A DNA stretch of 14,667 bases from NCBI GenBank assembly GCA_050330055.1, contig JBHJOF010000194.1:1-14667 (forward strand), read 5' to 3'. Position numbers and translations under genes: made by a program. This document shows, in pieces, positions 14,301 to 14,667 of the stretch (its first letter is position 1; each line of letters begins with the position of its first letter). Below the pieces are notes generated by a model. It was given only the letters and a program-made list of their open reading frames with translations, was not told where the DNA came from and did not search any database. This stretch comes from JBHJOF01 sp050330055 (lineage in GTDB: Bacteria; Pseudomonadota; Alphaproteobacteria; Kiloniellales; JAKSDN01).

Positions 14301-14667
14301 CGATCGGCGGGTTGGTGACCTGGCTGAAGTTCTGCCGGAAGAAGTGGTGCAGGCCGCGATAGCCCTTGGACAGCACCGCGATCGGCGTGTCGTCGCCCAT
14401 CGAGCCGACCGCCTCCTTGGCCTCCTCGACCATGGGGTGGAGGATCAGCTCCAGGTCCTCCATGGAGAGGCCGAAGGCAAGCTGGTTGCGGCGCAGGGCC
14501 TCGCGCTCGAGCTCGACCGGCTCGCGGCCCTCCGGCTTCACCAGGTCGGTGATCTTGGTGATCTGGTGCGTCCAGCTGCCGTAGGGCCGCTGCGCCGCCA
14601 GGTAGTCCTTGATCTCGCGGTCGCGGTAGAGCGTGCCCTCCTGCAGGTCGACGGCGATCATCTGGCC
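11389..14667 (-). CDS. gltB: Glutamate synthase (NADPH) large subunit, 5' end outside the window
   Basis: The large subunit of GOGAT makes glutamate from glutamine and 2-oxoglutarate with electrons from the GltD subunit. 1092 residues are visible. The N-terminal glutaminase domain (about 420 residues, to judge by the usual length near 1510) lies beyond the window. Present are the end of the amidotransferase region ([20 protein letters not shown]), the central domain ([33 protein letters not shown]), the FMN-binding barrel ([9 protein letters not shown]-type region [66 protein letters not shown]), the 3Fe-4S motif C-x5-C-x4-C (Cys codons at 12526-12528, 12508-12510, 12493-12495) and the C-terminal GXGXG beta-helix ([15 protein letters not shown]). 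All key residues in this part are intact. gltD is not found downstream. The stop lies one base from the nested inverted repeat. Confidence 0.97.
   Translation of the reverse strand, partial: [1092 protein letters not shown]

Overview
The window is high-GC and reads as an alphaproteobacterium, probably Rhodospirillales in the broad sense. The grounds are the alphaproteobacterial form of IF-3 (RDGPR near the N-terminus, KMRPNIDVHDYDVK in the linker), a likely FzlA (a GST-fold cell-division protein known from alphaproteobacteria), an ABHD10-type serine hydrolase, and several hairpin repeats of a style common in that class. Most of the content is ordinary core genome, with one small accessory patch around 9.3-11.4 kb. 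The taxonomic placement is inference from protein style.

Layout. 1-205 holds a pair of inverted G/C-rich hairpins and no gene. 206-2792 (minus) is a thrS-infC unit: threonyl-tRNA synthetase followed by initiation factor IF-3, which appears to start at a rare ATA codon. 3077-4300 (minus) is a family 4 glycosyltransferase frame cut by one in-frame TGA. Divergent from it, with only 15 bp between start codons, is an ABHD10-like alpha/beta hydrolase (4316-5104, plus). Its stop codon overlaps that of a convergent membrane protein of unknown function (5101-6291, minus). An atypical SDR protein (6427-7308, minus) is divergent from an exported TPR protein (7395-8204, plus). A nested inverted-repeat element sits between the TPR gene and the convergent fzlA (8461-9129, minus). 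An MFS transporter (9293-10492, minus) is followed by a type II toxin-antitoxin pair (10751-11250, plus), a near-perfect 53-bp palindrome, and the C-terminal two thirds of glutamate synthase large subunit gltB (11389 to the window edge, minus).

How the parts relate. thrS-infC is the classical translation operon. fzlA (division) and gltB (ammonia assimilation) are housekeeping genes. The TA module lies between two imperfect copies (27 of 30 bases) of the gltB 3' end, so it may have arrived by insertion at the end of gltB. Three genes (thrS, fzlA, the hydrolase) have no Shine-Dalgarno but have a -10-like box 9-10 nt before their ATG, as expected for leaderless or nearly leaderless mRNAs. At least four intergenic gaps contain hairpins arranged as inverted pairs; three pairs share the fixed ends GTCAT and ATCCA.

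I found no clear new multi-gene defence or biosynthetic system. The observations most worth a second look are the ATA start of infC, the single TGA in the glycosyltransferase, the hairpin-pair repeat family with its 154-bp MITE-like member, the gltB-end duplication around the TA pair, and the leaderless-type starts. No rRNA, tRNA or CRISPR array was seen. No gene-free stretch exceeds 300 bases; the longest, 2793-3076, holds the thrS promoter and a repeat pair.
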